From assembly GCF_017104965.1 (NCBI RefSeq), contig NZ_JAAGPR010000019.1:62001-126000 (forward strand): a stretch of 64,000 bases of DNA, written 5' to 3'. Positions 17,474-26,085 of this stretch are shown piece after piece; the stretch's first letter is position 1, and each line of letters opens with the position of its first letter. Under the pieces are notes generated by a model. The model saw nothing but the letters and a program-made list of their open reading frames with translations, was not told where the DNA came from and did not search any database. This DNA comes from Paraburkholderia sp. Ac-20340 (lineage in GTDB: Bacteria; Pseudomonadota; Gammaproteobacteria; Burkholderiales; Burkholderiaceae). The translations under genes were made by a program, and so were the position numbers.

Positions 17474-18178
17474 ATGAACAAAGTCTATGGAAGCGCGGCT
17501 GTCGCGCTCGAAGGCATCGTCAAGGACGGCCAGACCTTTGCGGTTGGCGGTTTCGGGCTGTGCGGGATTCCTGAGGCGCTGATCGGCGCGCTGCGCGATT
17601 CGGGCGTCAAGGGCATTACCTGTATCAGCAACAATGCCGGCGTGGACGGCTTCGGCCTGGGCCTGCTGCTGGAAACGCGCCAGATCAAGAAAATGATCTC
17701 GTCCTATGTGGGCGAGAACAAGGAATTCGAGCGCCAGTACCTCTCGGGCGAACTCGAACTCGAATTCACGCCGCAGGGCACGCTGGCCGAAAAGCTGCGC
17801 GCGGGCGGTGCGGGCATTCCGGCGTTCTTCACCAACACGGGCTACGGCACGCTGATCGCGGAAGGCAAGGAAACGCGCCAGTTCGGCGACAAGCATTACG
17901 TGATGGAGCATTCGCTCACGGCGGATGTTGCGCTCGTGAAGGCCTGGAAGGCGGACAAGTCGGGCAATCTGGTCTATCGCCGTACGGCGCGCAACTTCAA
18001 CCCGATGTGCGCGATGGCGGGCAAGATCACGGTCGCGGAAGTCGAGGAAATCGTCGAGAACGGCGAACTCGACCCGGATGCGATCCATACGCCGGGCATC
18101 TTCGTGCAGCGCATCGTGCTGAATGCGCAACCGGAAAAACGCATCGAACAACGCACCGTGCGCGCTGCAAGCGCCTAA
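17474..18178 (+). CDS. scoA: 3-oxoacid CoA-transferase subunit A
   Basis: A 234-residue alpha subunit of succinyl-CoA:3-ketoacid CoA-transferase. The N-terminal DGQTFAVGGFGLCGIPEALI and SNNAGVDGFGLGLLL are classic. The heterotetramer moves CoA from succinyl-CoA to acetoacetate, allowing ketone-body and poly-3-hydroxybutyrate breakdown products to enter central metabolism. It is followed by scoB after 15 bases, with an AGAGGGGAGA site between them. A PAS-LuxR regulator is divergent upstream. Confidence 0.95.
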   Translation: MNKVYGSAAVALEGIVKDGQTFAVGGFGLCGIPEALIGALRDSGVKGITCISNNAGVDGFGLGLLLETRQIKKMISSYVGENKEFERQYLSGELELEFTPQGTLAEKLRAGGAGIPAFFTNTGYGTLIAEGKETRQFGDKHYVMEHSLTADVALVKAWKADKSGNLVYRRTARNFNPMCAMAGKITVAEVEEIVENGELDPDAIHTPGIFVQRIVLNAQPEKRIEQRTVRAASA

Positions 18179-18193
18179 GAGGGGAGACCGATC

Positions 18194-18835
18194 ATGGCAT
18201 GGAATCGTGACGAAATGGCCGCGCGCGCGGCGAAGGAACTGCAGGACGGCTTTTACGTGAACCTGGGTATCGGCCTGCCGACGCTCGTGGCCAATCACGT
18301 ACCGCAAGGTGTGGAAGTGTGGCTGCAATCGGAAAACGGTCTGCTGGGCATTGGCCCGTTCCCGACCGAAGATCAGGTGGACGCCGACATGATCAACGCC
18401 GGCAAACAGACCGTGACCACGCTGGCGGGCTCGTCGATTTTCTCGTCGGCGGACTCGTTCGCGATGATTCGCGGTGGCCACATCAATCTGGCGATCCTGG
18501 GCGCGATGCAGGTCAGCGAAAAGGGCGACCTGGCCAACTGGATGATCCCCGGCAAGATGATCAAGGGCATGGGCGGCGCGATGGATCTGGTCGCCGGCGT
18601 GGGCCGTGTGGTGGTGCTCATGGAGCACGTGGCCAAGGGCGACCAGCACAAGATTCTGGATGCGTGCACGTTGCCGCTCACGGGCGTGGGTGTGGTCGAT
18701 CTGATCATCACCGACCTGGGCGTTATCGAGGTGAGCGACGCGGGTCTGAAGGTGACCGAACTCGCACCGGGCGTCACGGTGGACGAGATCAAGACCAAAA
18801 CGGGCGCACCGCTGGACGTGAGCGCGGTGAGCTGA
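18194..18835 (+). CDS. scoB: 3-oxoacid CoA-transferase subunit B
   Basis: A 213-residue beta subunit. The catalytic glutamate lies in the conserved SENGLLGIGP motif near residue 45, where it forms the covalent glutamyl-CoA intermediate. GIGLPTLVANHVPQGVEVWLQ and GGAMDLVAGVGRVVVLMEH are also family hallmarks. It pairs with scoA and shares its transcript. A UUCG-loop terminator follows 63 bases after the stop. Confidence 0.95.
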   Translation: MAWNRDEMAARAAKELQDGFYVNLGIGLPTLVANHVPQGVEVWLQSENGLLGIGPFPTEDQVDADMINAGKQTVTTLAGSSIFSSADSFAMIRGGHINLAILGAMQVSEKGDLANWMIPGKMIKGMGGAMDLVAGVGRVVVLMEHVAKGDQHKILDACTLPLTGVGVVDLIITDLGVIEVSDAGLKVTELAPGVTVDEIKTKTGAPLDVSAVS

Positions 18836-18897
18836 GCACGGTCTGGATACAGTAGTCGCTGAAGCGGGTTGCATGGCAGAGGCGCAAGGGTGCAATG

Positions 18898-18930
18898 ACG
18901 GGCGGAACTTCGGTTTCGCCCGTTTTGTTT
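18898..18930 (+). terminator. Rho-independent terminator after scoAB
   Basis: ACGGGCG pairs with CGCCCGT. The stem extends through GAAC/GGTT-type pairs to a CTTCGG tetraloop and is followed by TTTTGTTTTC. The remainder of the 307-base gap up to the hydrolase gene shows no gene. Confidence 0.92.
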
Positions 18931-19142
18931 TCGATGCAGCCATTCTGGCGCGATGGCCGGTTTCTGAAACCTCGGCCAGACGGGATAGCCCGGATGGCGG
19001 GTGGCGAAGTCTGCAATAGCCCGCCAGGTAAGGCTTCGCAAGCGCCGCAGTGATCCCGGCGGCGCCGCGCGCACCGGTCCCGCCGGCCAAAGCCGTTTAC
19101 AATGCCCCCACGCTTACGAACGCTTTCTGCGAGGATCAAACG

Positions 19143-20018
19143 ATGACCGAGCCGTCTGCCCAGCCGCGCCAGCACTACGTCCAGTGCCTGAGCCCCTCCG
19201 GGTTGCATCGCGTGGCGTATACCGAATGGGGCGATCCCGCCAACCCGCGTGTGCTCATGTGTGTGCACGGTCTTACGCGCTCCAGCCGCGATTTCGATCG
19301 TCTGGCGGCAGTGCTGTCGCAGACCTATCGCGTCGTCTGTCCCGATGTGGTCGGGCGCGGGATGTCGTCGTGGCTCGTCGATCCGCGTGGTTACGGTGTC
19401 GCTCAATACGTTGCGGATATGGTCACGCTGATCGCGCGTACCGGCGTGGAGAAAGTCGACTGGTTCGGTACGTCGATGGGCGGTTTGATCGGCATGGCGC
19501 TGGCCGGTTTGCCTGACGCGCCGATCGGCCGCCTTCTGCTCAACGATATCGGGCCGCATATCGAACCGGCTTCGCTTGAACGCATCGGCGAATATGTGGG
19601 GCGCGACGTCAAGTTCGCTTCGCTGCAGGAAGGTATCGACAACGCCGCGTTGCTGGCGGCTTCGTTCGGCCCGCTCACGCCGGACGAATGGCGCGAGATC
19701 AATACGCCGTTGCTGCACGTGGTCGATGGGGCGTGGCGCTATCGTTACGACCCGCGCATCTCAGAGGCCTTCAAGGGTGTGACGCCCGAGCAGAACGAGC
19801 AGGGCGAGCAGTTCCTTTGGCGCTCGCTCGCGGCGTTCAAAGGACCGGTGCTGGCCGTGCGCGGCGAGCTTTCCGATCTGCTTTCGCGCGAAACCGTGGC
19901 AAAAATGGAAGCCACGGGCCAGCAGCTATCGAGCGTCGAAATCGCCGGAGTGGGGCACGCGCCCACGTTTCTTCCGGCCGACCAGATCGAGATCGCGCGC
20001 CGTTTCTTCGCCGCATAG
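19143..20018 (+). CDS. Alpha/beta hydrolase
   Basis: A 291-residue alpha/beta hydrolase. It has the oxyanion-hole segment MCVHGLTRSSRDFD, the nucleophile elbow GTSMGGLIG, the acidic residue in VRGELSDLLS, and the histidine in IAGVGHAPTFLP. These are in the right order, so the catalytic triad is complete. No signal peptide is present. The start is the ATG at 19143, after GAGGATCAAACG. It lies 110 bases before a RidA gene on the same strand. The substrate is unknown; the Burkholderia family is annotated only as hydrolase. Confidence 0.88.
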   Translation: MTEPSAQPRQHYVQCLSPSGLHRVAYTEWGDPANPRVLMCVHGLTRSSRDFDRLAAVLSQTYRVVCPDVVGRGMSSWLVDPRGYGVAQYVADMVTLIARTGVEKVDWFGTSMGGLIGMALAGLPDAPIGRLLLNDIGPHIEPASLERIGEYVGRDVKFASLQEGIDNAALLAASFGPLTPDEWREINTPLLHVVDGAWRYRYDPRISEAFKGVTPEQNEQGEQFLWRSLAAFKGPVLAVRGELSDLLSRETVAKMEATGQQLSSVEIAGVGHAPTFLPADQIEIARRFFAA

Positions 20019-20128
20019 GGCGCGAGCGCGTCATAATATTGGATTGTCCGGCGTCTGGGCGCAGTGCGAAACCGGCCCGCGGCGGACAGATCCAGTTGCA
20101 CCGAACATCCAACTCATCGGGAAAATTC

Positions 20129-20482
20129 ATGGCAGTCATTCGTCACCACGTCGGGCCGCGTCTTTCGGAAACCGCCATCCACAATGGCACGGTCTATCTG
20201 GCTGGCCAGATCGCGGAAGACACGAAGCAGGACATCGGCGGGCAGACGCGTGAATGTCTCGGCCACATCGATCGTCTGCTGGGCGAGGCGAATAGCGACA
20301 AGACGCTGCTGCTGTCCGTGCAGATCTACATCGCCGACATGAAGGACTTTCCGGGTATGAACGCCGAGTGGGACAAGTGGGTCGCACAGGGCGCAACGCC
20401 GCCGCGCGCGACCGTCGAGGCGAAGCTTGCGAACCCGGAATGCCTCGTTGAAATCGTCGTGGTGGCCGCGCAGCGCGATTGA
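20129..20482 (+). CDS. RidA family protein
   Basis: A 117-residue RidA/YjgF-type protein. It has NGTVYLAGQIAEDTKQDIGGQTRECLGHID and the C-terminal PPRATVEAKLANPECLVEIVVVAA, where the arginine and glutamate line the trimer-interface active site. Canonical RidA deaminates reactive enamine/imine intermediates made by PLP enzymes. This copy belongs to a divergent subgroup, so its substrate may differ. It probably shares a transcript with the preceding hydrolase and precedes relA by 105 bases. Confidence 0.9.
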   Translation: MAVIRHHVGPRLSETAIHNGTVYLAGQIAEDTKQDIGGQTRECLGHIDRLLGEANSDKTLLLSVQIYIADMKDFPGMNAEWDKWVAQGATPPRATVEAKLANPECLVEIVVVAAQRD

Positions 20483-20587
20483 GCAAGACCGGCCGTGCGA
20501 AGCGCGGCCTTGCTGCGTAGTTTGACCATGGTTGAACCGTTTTACCGTAGTTAGCAGCCCGTCCGGCATGCCGGCGGGCGACGCATC

Positions 20588-22840
20588 ATGAGCAGCGACA
20601 CCTTACCTCCCGTTCCCGCCGAAGTTCCCGCGTCTGTCACGCTGCTGTCGCTCGACGACACGCTCGCGTTCGTGCGCGAGCACGCCGGTGACGCTCGCCT
20701 GTCCACGGGCGAACCGCTCGTCGAACACGCGCAGGGCACGGCGTCGATCATGAGCCGTTTGAACGTCGATCCGCCTGCGGTGCTGGCGGCGGCGCTCTTC
20801 AACATCGCCCCGCATCTGGACGACCCGGAAGCGACGCTCGAAGCGCGATTCGGCGCCGAAGTCGCGAAGCTCGTTTTCGACGTGCGCAAGCTGCTGCGTC
20901 TGGGCAGTGTGAGTGTGCGGGCCGCCGCCCAGCATGCGGTGCCCGAAAGCGGCCGCGAAAGCCGCGACGCGCAGGCCGCGCGCCGTGCTCAGGTCGAATC
21001 GCTGCGCAAGATGCTGCTCGCATTCGCGCAGGACATTCGTGTCGTGCTGATCCGGCTTGCTTCGCGGCTGCAGTCGCTGCGCTATTACGCGGCGGCCAAG
21101 GTCACGCCTGCGCCCGAGATCGCGCGCGAGACGCTGGATATCTACGCGCCGCTCGCCAACCGGCTCGGCATCTGGCAGCTGAAGTGGGAACTGGAAGATC
21201 TCGCGTTCCGCTTCGAGGAGCCGGTCACCTACAAGCGCATCGCGAAGCTGCTCGACGAAAAGCGCGTGGAGCGCGAGAGCTATGTGGCCGAGGCCATCTC
21301 CCGGCTTCAGCAGGAACTCGCCGCTGCGCATATCGACGCGGAGGTCAGTGGGCGGCCCAAGCACATCTACAGCATCTTCAAGAAGATGCGCGGCAAGGAG
21401 ATCGACTTCTCCGAGCTGTACGACGTGCGCGCGTTCCGTGTGATCGTGCGTGACATCAAGGATTGCTACACGGTGCTGGGCATCGTGCACAACCTCTGGC
21501 AGCCGGTGCCGCGCGAATTCGACGATTACATTTCGCGGCCCAAGCCCAACGGCTATCGCTCGCTGCACACGGTCGTGGTGGGCGACGACGGGCGCGCGTT
21601 CGAAGTGCAGATCCGCACGCAGGAAATGCATCAGTTCGCGGAATACGGCGTGGCCGCGCACTGGCGCTACAAGGAAGCCGGCTCGAAGGGTTACGGCGGC
21701 CAGTTCAGCGCCAGCAGCAGCTATGACGAGAAGATCGCGTGGCTGCGCCAGTTGCTCGCGTGGAAGGACGATGTCGCCGATGGCCGTCAGCCGTGGGAGC
21801 AACTGCGCCAGGCAACGCTCGACGACGATCACATCTACGTGCTCACGCCGCAGGCCCGCGTGATTGCGCTGCCGCAGGGCGCGACGCCGCTCGATTTTGC
21901 CTATCACCTGCACAGCGAACTCGGCCATCGTTGCCGTGGCGCGCGCGTGGACGGCGCGATGGTGCCGCTCAACACGCATCTGCAGAACGGCCAGACCGTC
22001 GACATCATCGCGATCAAGGAGGGCGGGCCGTCGCGCGACTGGCTCAATCCGCAGCTCGGCTATCTGCAAAGCCATCGCGCGCGCCAGAAAGTGCGAGCGT
22101 GGTTCAACGGGATCGAGGCGCAGGAGAACATCGCCAACGGTCGCGCGATGGTCGAAAAGACCTTGCAGCGCGAGGGCCGCACGTCGGTGAACCTCGACCA
22201 GCTCGCGAGCAAGCTGGGTTTCAAGTCGACCGACGAGTTTTTCAGCTCGGTCGGCAAGGAAGAGTTCAGCCTGCGCTATGTCGAGCAGGCGCTGAGCGAC
22301 GCGCCGGCGCCCGAGCCGGAAGAAGAAACGCCCGAGCAGCTGACCAAGCGCGCGAGCGGTTCGAATGTGGCGCACGGTGGTTCGTCGGGTGTGCTGGTGG
22401 TGGGCGTCGATGCGCTGCTCACGCAACTGGCGCGTTGCTGCCGTCCGGCGCCGCCCGACGGCATCAGCGGTTTCGTCACGCGCGGCAAGGGCATGTCGAT
22501 CCACCGCACCGATTGTGCGACGTTCCAGCGCATGGCGCGGCGCTCGCCCGAGCGCGTGCTGCAAACCACCTGGTCCGCCGATGTGATGGGCGGGCGTGGC
22601 CAGTCGGTTTATCCGGTCGATATTTCGATCGAAGCCACCGACCGCCAGGGGTTGCTGCGCGATATCTCGGAAGTTTTCGCGCGCGAGAAGATGAACGTGA
22701 TCGGCGTGAAGTCGCAGTCGCGCCGCAACGCGGCCTTCATGCAGTTCACCGTCGAGGTGTCGAGCTCCGCGCAGATCCAGCGCGCCTGCGTGCTGCTGGG
22801 CGAAGTGGGCGGGGTGCTGCGCGCGTCGCGCAGGGCCTAG
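20588..22840 (+). CDS. relA: GTP pyrophosphokinase RelA (monofunctional (p)ppGpp synthetase)
   Basis: A 750-residue long RSH protein. The N-terminal hydrolase domain has lost its metal-binding H-D motif (ALFNIAPHLDDP stands in its place near residue 75). The synthetase domain (about 230-370) carries EFDD at residues 310-313, the signature of monofunctional RelA instead of the RFKD of bifunctional SpoT. TGS (about 418-480), Cys-rich zinc-finger (ARCCRPAPPDG) and ACT (about 670-750) domains follow. RelA makes the alarmone pppGpp on ribosomes loaded with uncharged tRNA. It sits just upstream of tRNA and translation genes. A separate SpoT should exist elsewhere. Confidence 0.95.
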   Translation: MSSDTLPPVPAEVPASVTLLSLDDTLAFVREHAGDARLSTGEPLVEHAQGTASIMSRLNVDPPAVLAAALFNIAPHLDDPEATLEARFGAEVAKLVFDVRKLLRLGSVSVRAAAQHAVPESGRESRDAQAARRAQVESLRKMLLAFAQDIRVVLIRLASRLQSLRYYAAAKVTPAPEIARETLDIYAPLANRLGIWQLKWELEDLAFRFEEPVTYKRIAKLLDEKRVERESYVAEAISRLQQELAAAHIDAEVSGRPKHIYSIFKKMRGKEIDFSELYDVRAFRVIVRDIKDCYTVLGIVHNLWQPVPREFDDYISRPKPNGYRSLHTVVVGDDGRAFEVQIRTQEMHQFAEYGVAAHWRYKEAGSKGYGGQFSASSSYDEKIAWLRQLLAWKDDVADGRQPWEQLRQATLDDDHIYVLTPQARVIALPQGATPLDFAYHLHSELGHRCRGARVDGAMVPLNTHLQNGQTVDIIAIKEGGPSRDWLNPQLGYLQSHRARQKVRAWFNGIEAQENIANGRAMVEKTLQREGRTSVNLDQLASKLGFKSTDEFFSSVGKEEFSLRYVEQALSDAPAPEPEEETPEQLTKRASGSNVAHGGSSGVLVVGVDALLTQLARCCRPAPPDGISGFVTRGKGMSIHRTDCATFQRMARRSPERVLQTTWSADVMGGRGQSVYPVDISIEATDRQGLLRDISEVFAREKMNVIGVKSQSRRNAAFMQFTVEVSSSAQIQRACVLLGEVGGVLRASRRA

Positions 22841-22892
22841 ATAACGCTGACGCGATATGCGGCGACTTTTTATGCCGCAACGCAAAAAGCGC

Positions 22893-22921
22893 TTGCCAAC
22901 TTCGCGAAAGTGTCATATAGT
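22893..22921 (+). promoter_or_regulatory. Predicted sigma-70 promoter of tRNA-Val
   Basis: TTGCCA is separated by 17 bases from TATAGT. The predicted transcription start is a few bases before the tRNA 5' end. It lies right after the relA stop. Confidence 0.7.
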
Positions 22922-22932
22922 CTTGCTTCTTC

Positions 22933-23009
22933 AGGCTCGTAGCTCAGCTGGTTAGAGCACCACCTTGACATGGTGGGGGTCGTTGGTTCGAGTCCAATCG
23001 AGCCTACCA
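22933..23009 (+). tRNA. tRNA-Val (GAC anticodon)
   Basis: The sequence folds as a full cloverleaf: acceptor AGGCTCG with CGAGCCT, D arm GCTC/GAGC, anticodon stem CCACC/GGTGG with loop TTGACAT, and T arm with GGTTCGAGTCC. The CCA end is encoded. Anticodon GAC reads GUC and GUU valine codons. Confidence 0.97.
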
Positions 23010-23173
23010 ACGAAATCGAAGTCGCGGTGTGTTGTTGCATCGGGGCTTCATAGCAGTAAGGCGCTCAGCGCTTAAGGCGAATACGGTTATGACACCGCGA
23101 ACGTTGACCGAAACTACTTCGGAGCGACGCTAGTCGAGGACCTCTTTCGCCCTGCAATCTGGTTTGAAAAGTG

Positions 23174-23212
23174 AATGCGGCCCCTCGAAAGCGGGGCCGC
23201 ATTTTTTTTCGC
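23174..23212 (+). terminator. Rho-independent terminator between tRNA-Val and thrS
   Basis: AATGCGGCCCC pairs with GGGGCCGCATT around a TCGAAAGC loop and is followed by eight T. It lies 165 bases after the tRNA and 82 before thrS. It may end the tRNA transcript, or it may lie in the thrS leader and act as an attenuator. The rest of the 284-base spacer shows no gene. Confidence 0.9.
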
Positions 23213-23293
23213 CGCGACGTTTTCGCGGGGAAGCTTTACCCACAATCTTCCACGAACGATACGACGTGCCACGCGGCACTTCTGGAGAAAAAC

Positions 23294-25201
23294 ATGGTTG
23301 CGATACGTCTGCCCGACGGTTCGGTTCGACAGTACGATCACCCCGTCACGGTCGCCGAAGTGGCGGCTTCGATTGGTGCCGGCCTTGCCAAAGCGGCGCT
23401 CGGCGGCAAGCTCGACGGTGAACTGGTCGATACGTCGACGCTGATCGATCACGACGCATCGCTGGCCATCGTCACGGACAAGGACGCCGACGGCCTCGAC
23501 ATCATCCGTCACTCCACGGCGCACTTGCTGGCCTACGCGGTCAAGGAATTGTTCCCGGAAGCACAGGTCACGATCGGGCCGGTCATCGACAACGGTTTTT
23601 ACTACGATTTCGCCTACAGCCGTCCCTTCACGCCCGAAGATCTGGAAAAGATCGAAAAGCGCATGCAGGAACTCGCGAAGAAGGACGAGCAGGTCACGCG
23701 CCGCGTCGTTTCGCGCGGCGATGCGGTCGACTACTTCAAGAGCATCGGCGAGAAGTACAAGGCCGAGATCATCGAGTCGATTCCGGGCGATCAGGACATC
23801 AAGCTGTACTCGCACGGCAATTTCACTGACCTGTGCCGCGGCCCGCACGTGCCGTCCACCGGCAAGCTCAAGGTTTTCAAGCTCATGAAGGTCGCAGGCG
23901 CTTACTGGCGCGGCGATGCGAAGAACGAGCAGCTTCAGCGTATCTACGGCACGGCCTGGACGAAGAAGGAAGATCAGGAACTCTATCTTCACAACCTCGA
24001 AGAAGCCGAAAAGCGCGATCACCGCAAGCTCGGCAAGCAACTCGACCTGTTCCACATGCAGGACGAGTCGCCGGGCATGGTGTTCTGGCATCCGAAGGGC
24101 TGGACGCTCTGGCAGCAGGTCGAGCAGTACATGCGCGCGCGTCTGCGCGTCGCGGGCTACGACGAAATCAAGACGCCGATGATCATGGACCGCTCGCTGT
24201 GGGAAGCGTCGGGTCACTGGCAGAACTATCGTGAAAACATGTTCACGACGGAGTCGGAGAAGCGCGACTACGCCGTCAAGCCTATGAACTGCCCGGGCCA
24301 CGTCCAGGTGTTCAACCACGGCCTGCGTTCGTACCGCGACCTGCCGCTGCGTTACGCGGAATTCGGTTCGTGCCACCGCAACGAGGCATCGGGCGCGCTG
24401 CACGGTCTGATGCGCGTGCGCGGTTTCGTTCAGGACGATGCGCACATCTTCTGTACGGAAGACCAGATCATTGCGGAATCGATCGCCTTCAACACGCTGG
24501 CGATGAGCATCTACAAGGATTTCGGCTTCGAGCACATCGACATCAAGCTGTCGCTGCGCCCGGATTCGCGCGCGGGGACGGATGAGACGTGGGATCGCGC
24601 CGAGCAGGGCCTGCGCGAAGCGCTGACGGCCTGCGGTCTGCAGTGGGAAGAGCTGCCGGGCGAGGGCGCGTTCTACGGTCCGAAGGTCGAGTACCACATC
24701 AAGGATGCGCTCGGCCGTTCGTGGCAGTGCGGCACGCTCCAGCTCGACATGGTCCTGCCGGAGCGCCTTGGCGCCGAGTACGTGGCGGAAGACAACAGCC
24801 GCCGTCGCCCGATCATGCTGCACCGTGCAATCCTCGGTTCGATGGAGCGTTTCCTCGGTATTCTGATCGAGCACCATGCTGGTGCAATGCCGTCCTGGCT
24901 GGCTCCGGTGCAGGTCGTTGTGATGAATATCGCGGAAAGTCAGGCCGAATATGCCGCTAATCTGACCCAATCGTTGCAAAAACAAGGGGTTAGAGTGCAG
25001 GCCGATTTGCGCAACGAGAAAATTAGCTATAAAATACGCGAGCACACGCTTGAGAAGGTCCCGTACCTGCTGGTTGTCGGTGACAAAGAGCGTGAAGCAC
25101 AAACGGTAGCCGTGCGTGCCCGTGGCGGTGTCGACCTGGGTGTGATGCCCGTCGACGCATTCGCTGAGCGTCTGGCGCAGGACGTCAGTTCGTTCAAGTA
25201 A
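23294..25201 (+). CDS. thrS: Threonyl-tRNA synthetase
   Basis: A 635-residue class II synthetase with TGS domain (1-60), editing domain (about 65-225, HSTAHLLAYAVKELFP), catalytic core and C-terminal anticodon domain. The zinc cysteine Cys333 lies in MNCPGHVQVF. RYAEFGSCHRNEASGALHGLMRVRGFVQDDAH is motif 2. It attaches threonine to tRNA-Thr and clears mischarged serine. I start at the ATG at 23294, after TGGAGA. The final 75 codons include an AT-rich patch with unusual codons that may hold the infC promoter. It heads the infC-rpmI-rplT translation cluster. Confidence 0.97.
   Translation: MVAIRLPDGSVRQYDHPVTVAEVAASIGAGLAKAALGGKLDGELVDTSTLIDHDASLAIVTDKDADGLDIIRHSTAHLLAYAVKELFPEAQVTIGPVIDNGFYYDFAYSRPFTPEDLEKIEKRMQELAKKDEQVTRRVVSRGDAVDYFKSIGEKYKAEIIESIPGDQDIKLYSHGNFTDLCRGPHVPSTGKLKVFKLMKVAGAYWRGDAKNEQLQRIYGTAWTKKEDQELYLHNLEEAEKRDHRKLGKQLDLFHMQDESPGMVFWHPKGWTLWQQVEQYMRARLRVAGYDEIKTPMIMDRSLWEASGHWQNYRENMFTTESEKRDYAVKPMNCPGHVQVFNHGLRSYRDLPLRYAEFGSCHRNEASGALHGLMRVRGFVQDDAHIFCTEDQIIAESIAFNTLAMSIYKDFGFEHIDIKLSLRPDSRAGTDETWDRAEQGLREALTACGLQWEELPGEGAFYGPKVEYHIKDALGRSWQCGTLQLDMVLPERLGAEYVAEDNSRRRPIMLHRAILGSMERFLGILIEHHAGAMPSWLAPVQVVVMNIAESQAEYAANLTQSLQKQGVRVQADLRNEKISYKIREHTLEKVPYLLVVGDKEREAQTVAVRARGGVDLGVMPVDAFAERLAQDVSSFK
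25007..25035 (+). promoter_or_regulatory. Possible internal promoter for infC inside thrS
   Basis: TTGCGC and TATAAAAT are separated by 15 bases within an unusually AT-rich run of thrS codons. Enteric bacteria also drive infC from promoters inside thrS. The 15-base spacing is short, so this is tentative. Confidence 0.35.
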
Positions 25202-25250
25202 GCCACCTGGCAGCGCGGCTCGTTTTTTTAATTTTTAGAGGAAACGTAAC

Positions 25251-25772
25251 ATCGCTACGGATAAGTCGCATCGCATCAACGGTGAAATCACTGCACCCGA
25301 GGTGCGTCTCGTCGGAATCGAGAACGAGCCGCTCGGCATCGTAAAGCTGGCAGATGCGTTCCGCATGTCGGAACAGCAAGACGTCGATCTGGTTGAAATT
25401 GCTCCCCAGGCAGTGCCGCCCGTGTGCCGCCTGATGGATTACGGCAAGTTCAAGTACCAGGAATCGAAGAAGCAGCACGAAGCCAAGCTCAAGCAAAAGG
25501 TCATCCAGGTCAAGGAAGTCAAGTTCCGCCCGGGTACCGACGACGGCGATTACAACGTCAAGCTGCGCAATCTCATCCGATTCCTCGATGAAGGCGACAA
25601 GACGAAGATCACGTTGCGTTTCCGCGGCCGCGAAATGGCTCACCAGGAAATCGGTATGCGCATGCTCGAGCGCCTGCGCACCGACCTCGAAGAAGTCGGT
25701 CAGGTCGAGCAGATGCCGAAGATGGAAGGGCGCCAGATGATCATGGTGCTCTCGCCGAAGAAGAAGAAGTGA
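25251..25772 (+). CDS. infC: Translation initiation factor IF-3, ATC start codon
   Basis: A 173-residue IF-3. The N-domain contains VRLVGIENEPLGIVKLADAFRMSEQQDVDLVEIAP and the C-domain GDKTKITLRFRGREMAHQEIG. The conserved reading frame extends upstream past the first GTG (25302) to KSHRINGEI, the usual IF-3 N-terminus. It meets an ATC at 25251 with AGAGGA eight bases before it. IF-3 rejects non-AUG starts, so a rare AUU/AUC start gives negative autoregulation; E. coli uses AUU. IF-3 binds 30S subunits and proofreads initiator tRNA pairing. It lies 49 bases after thrS. Confidence 0.95.
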   Translation: MATDKSHRINGEITAPEVRLVGIENEPLGIVKLADAFRMSEQQDVDLVEIAPQAVPPVCRLMDYGKFKYQESKKQHEAKLKQKVIQVKEVKFRPGTDDGDYNVKLRNLIRFLDEGDKTKITLRFRGREMAHQEIGMRMLERLRTDLEEVGQVEQMPKMEGRQMIMVLSPKKKK

Positions 25773-26085
25773 TCCGGCGCGCAGTGTGAGGTGCTTGCAC
25801 CTTTGCACTGCGCGGCGATTCAAGCAGTTCTCGATGTCTCGCGCGCGGGTGTCCGTGCGCGCAGGCATGCAGCAGGTTCCGGAAATGGCGCCCGCGCGCT
25901 GCACGAAAGTGCGGCAGGCGGCGCTTTTCCTGAAAGCGACGGCAGCTTGTCTTTTTAGAGCTGCCAGTTGCGAAAACAAGTGGAGTGGGTTTCGAAGGGC
26001 GGTATGAGGGCAAAAACGCAAGGCGCAAGCCGTGCGCGGGAGCCAGCCGCACACCCATGTCCATCAAATAAATGGAGTTTTTGTC
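25773..26085 (+). promoter_or_regulatory. Structured infC-rpmI spacer (possible L20 or IF-3 operon leader)
   Basis: This 313-base spacer is long for this operon and carries three hairpins. The first is a 9-base stem (CGCGCAGTG 25778-25786 with CACTGCGCG 25806-25814) holding an inner AGGTG/CACCT stem. The second is CGCTTT/AAAGCG at 25922-25938, and the third is GGCAGCT/AGCTGCC at 25941-25965. No good T run follows any of them. In E. coli, L20 represses rpmI-rplT by binding a leader structure; whether this RNA does so is not shown. Confidence 0.4.

Noticed and set aside
20603..22885. Open frame of 760 residues opposite relA
   Set aside because: The relA frame is fully conserved across all domains; the antisense product has no recognisable motif.
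25302..25772. infC starting at the GTG at 25302
   Set aside because: It would lose the conserved KSHRINGEI start of IF-3, and there is no suitable Shine-Dalgarno; the ATC start has one.
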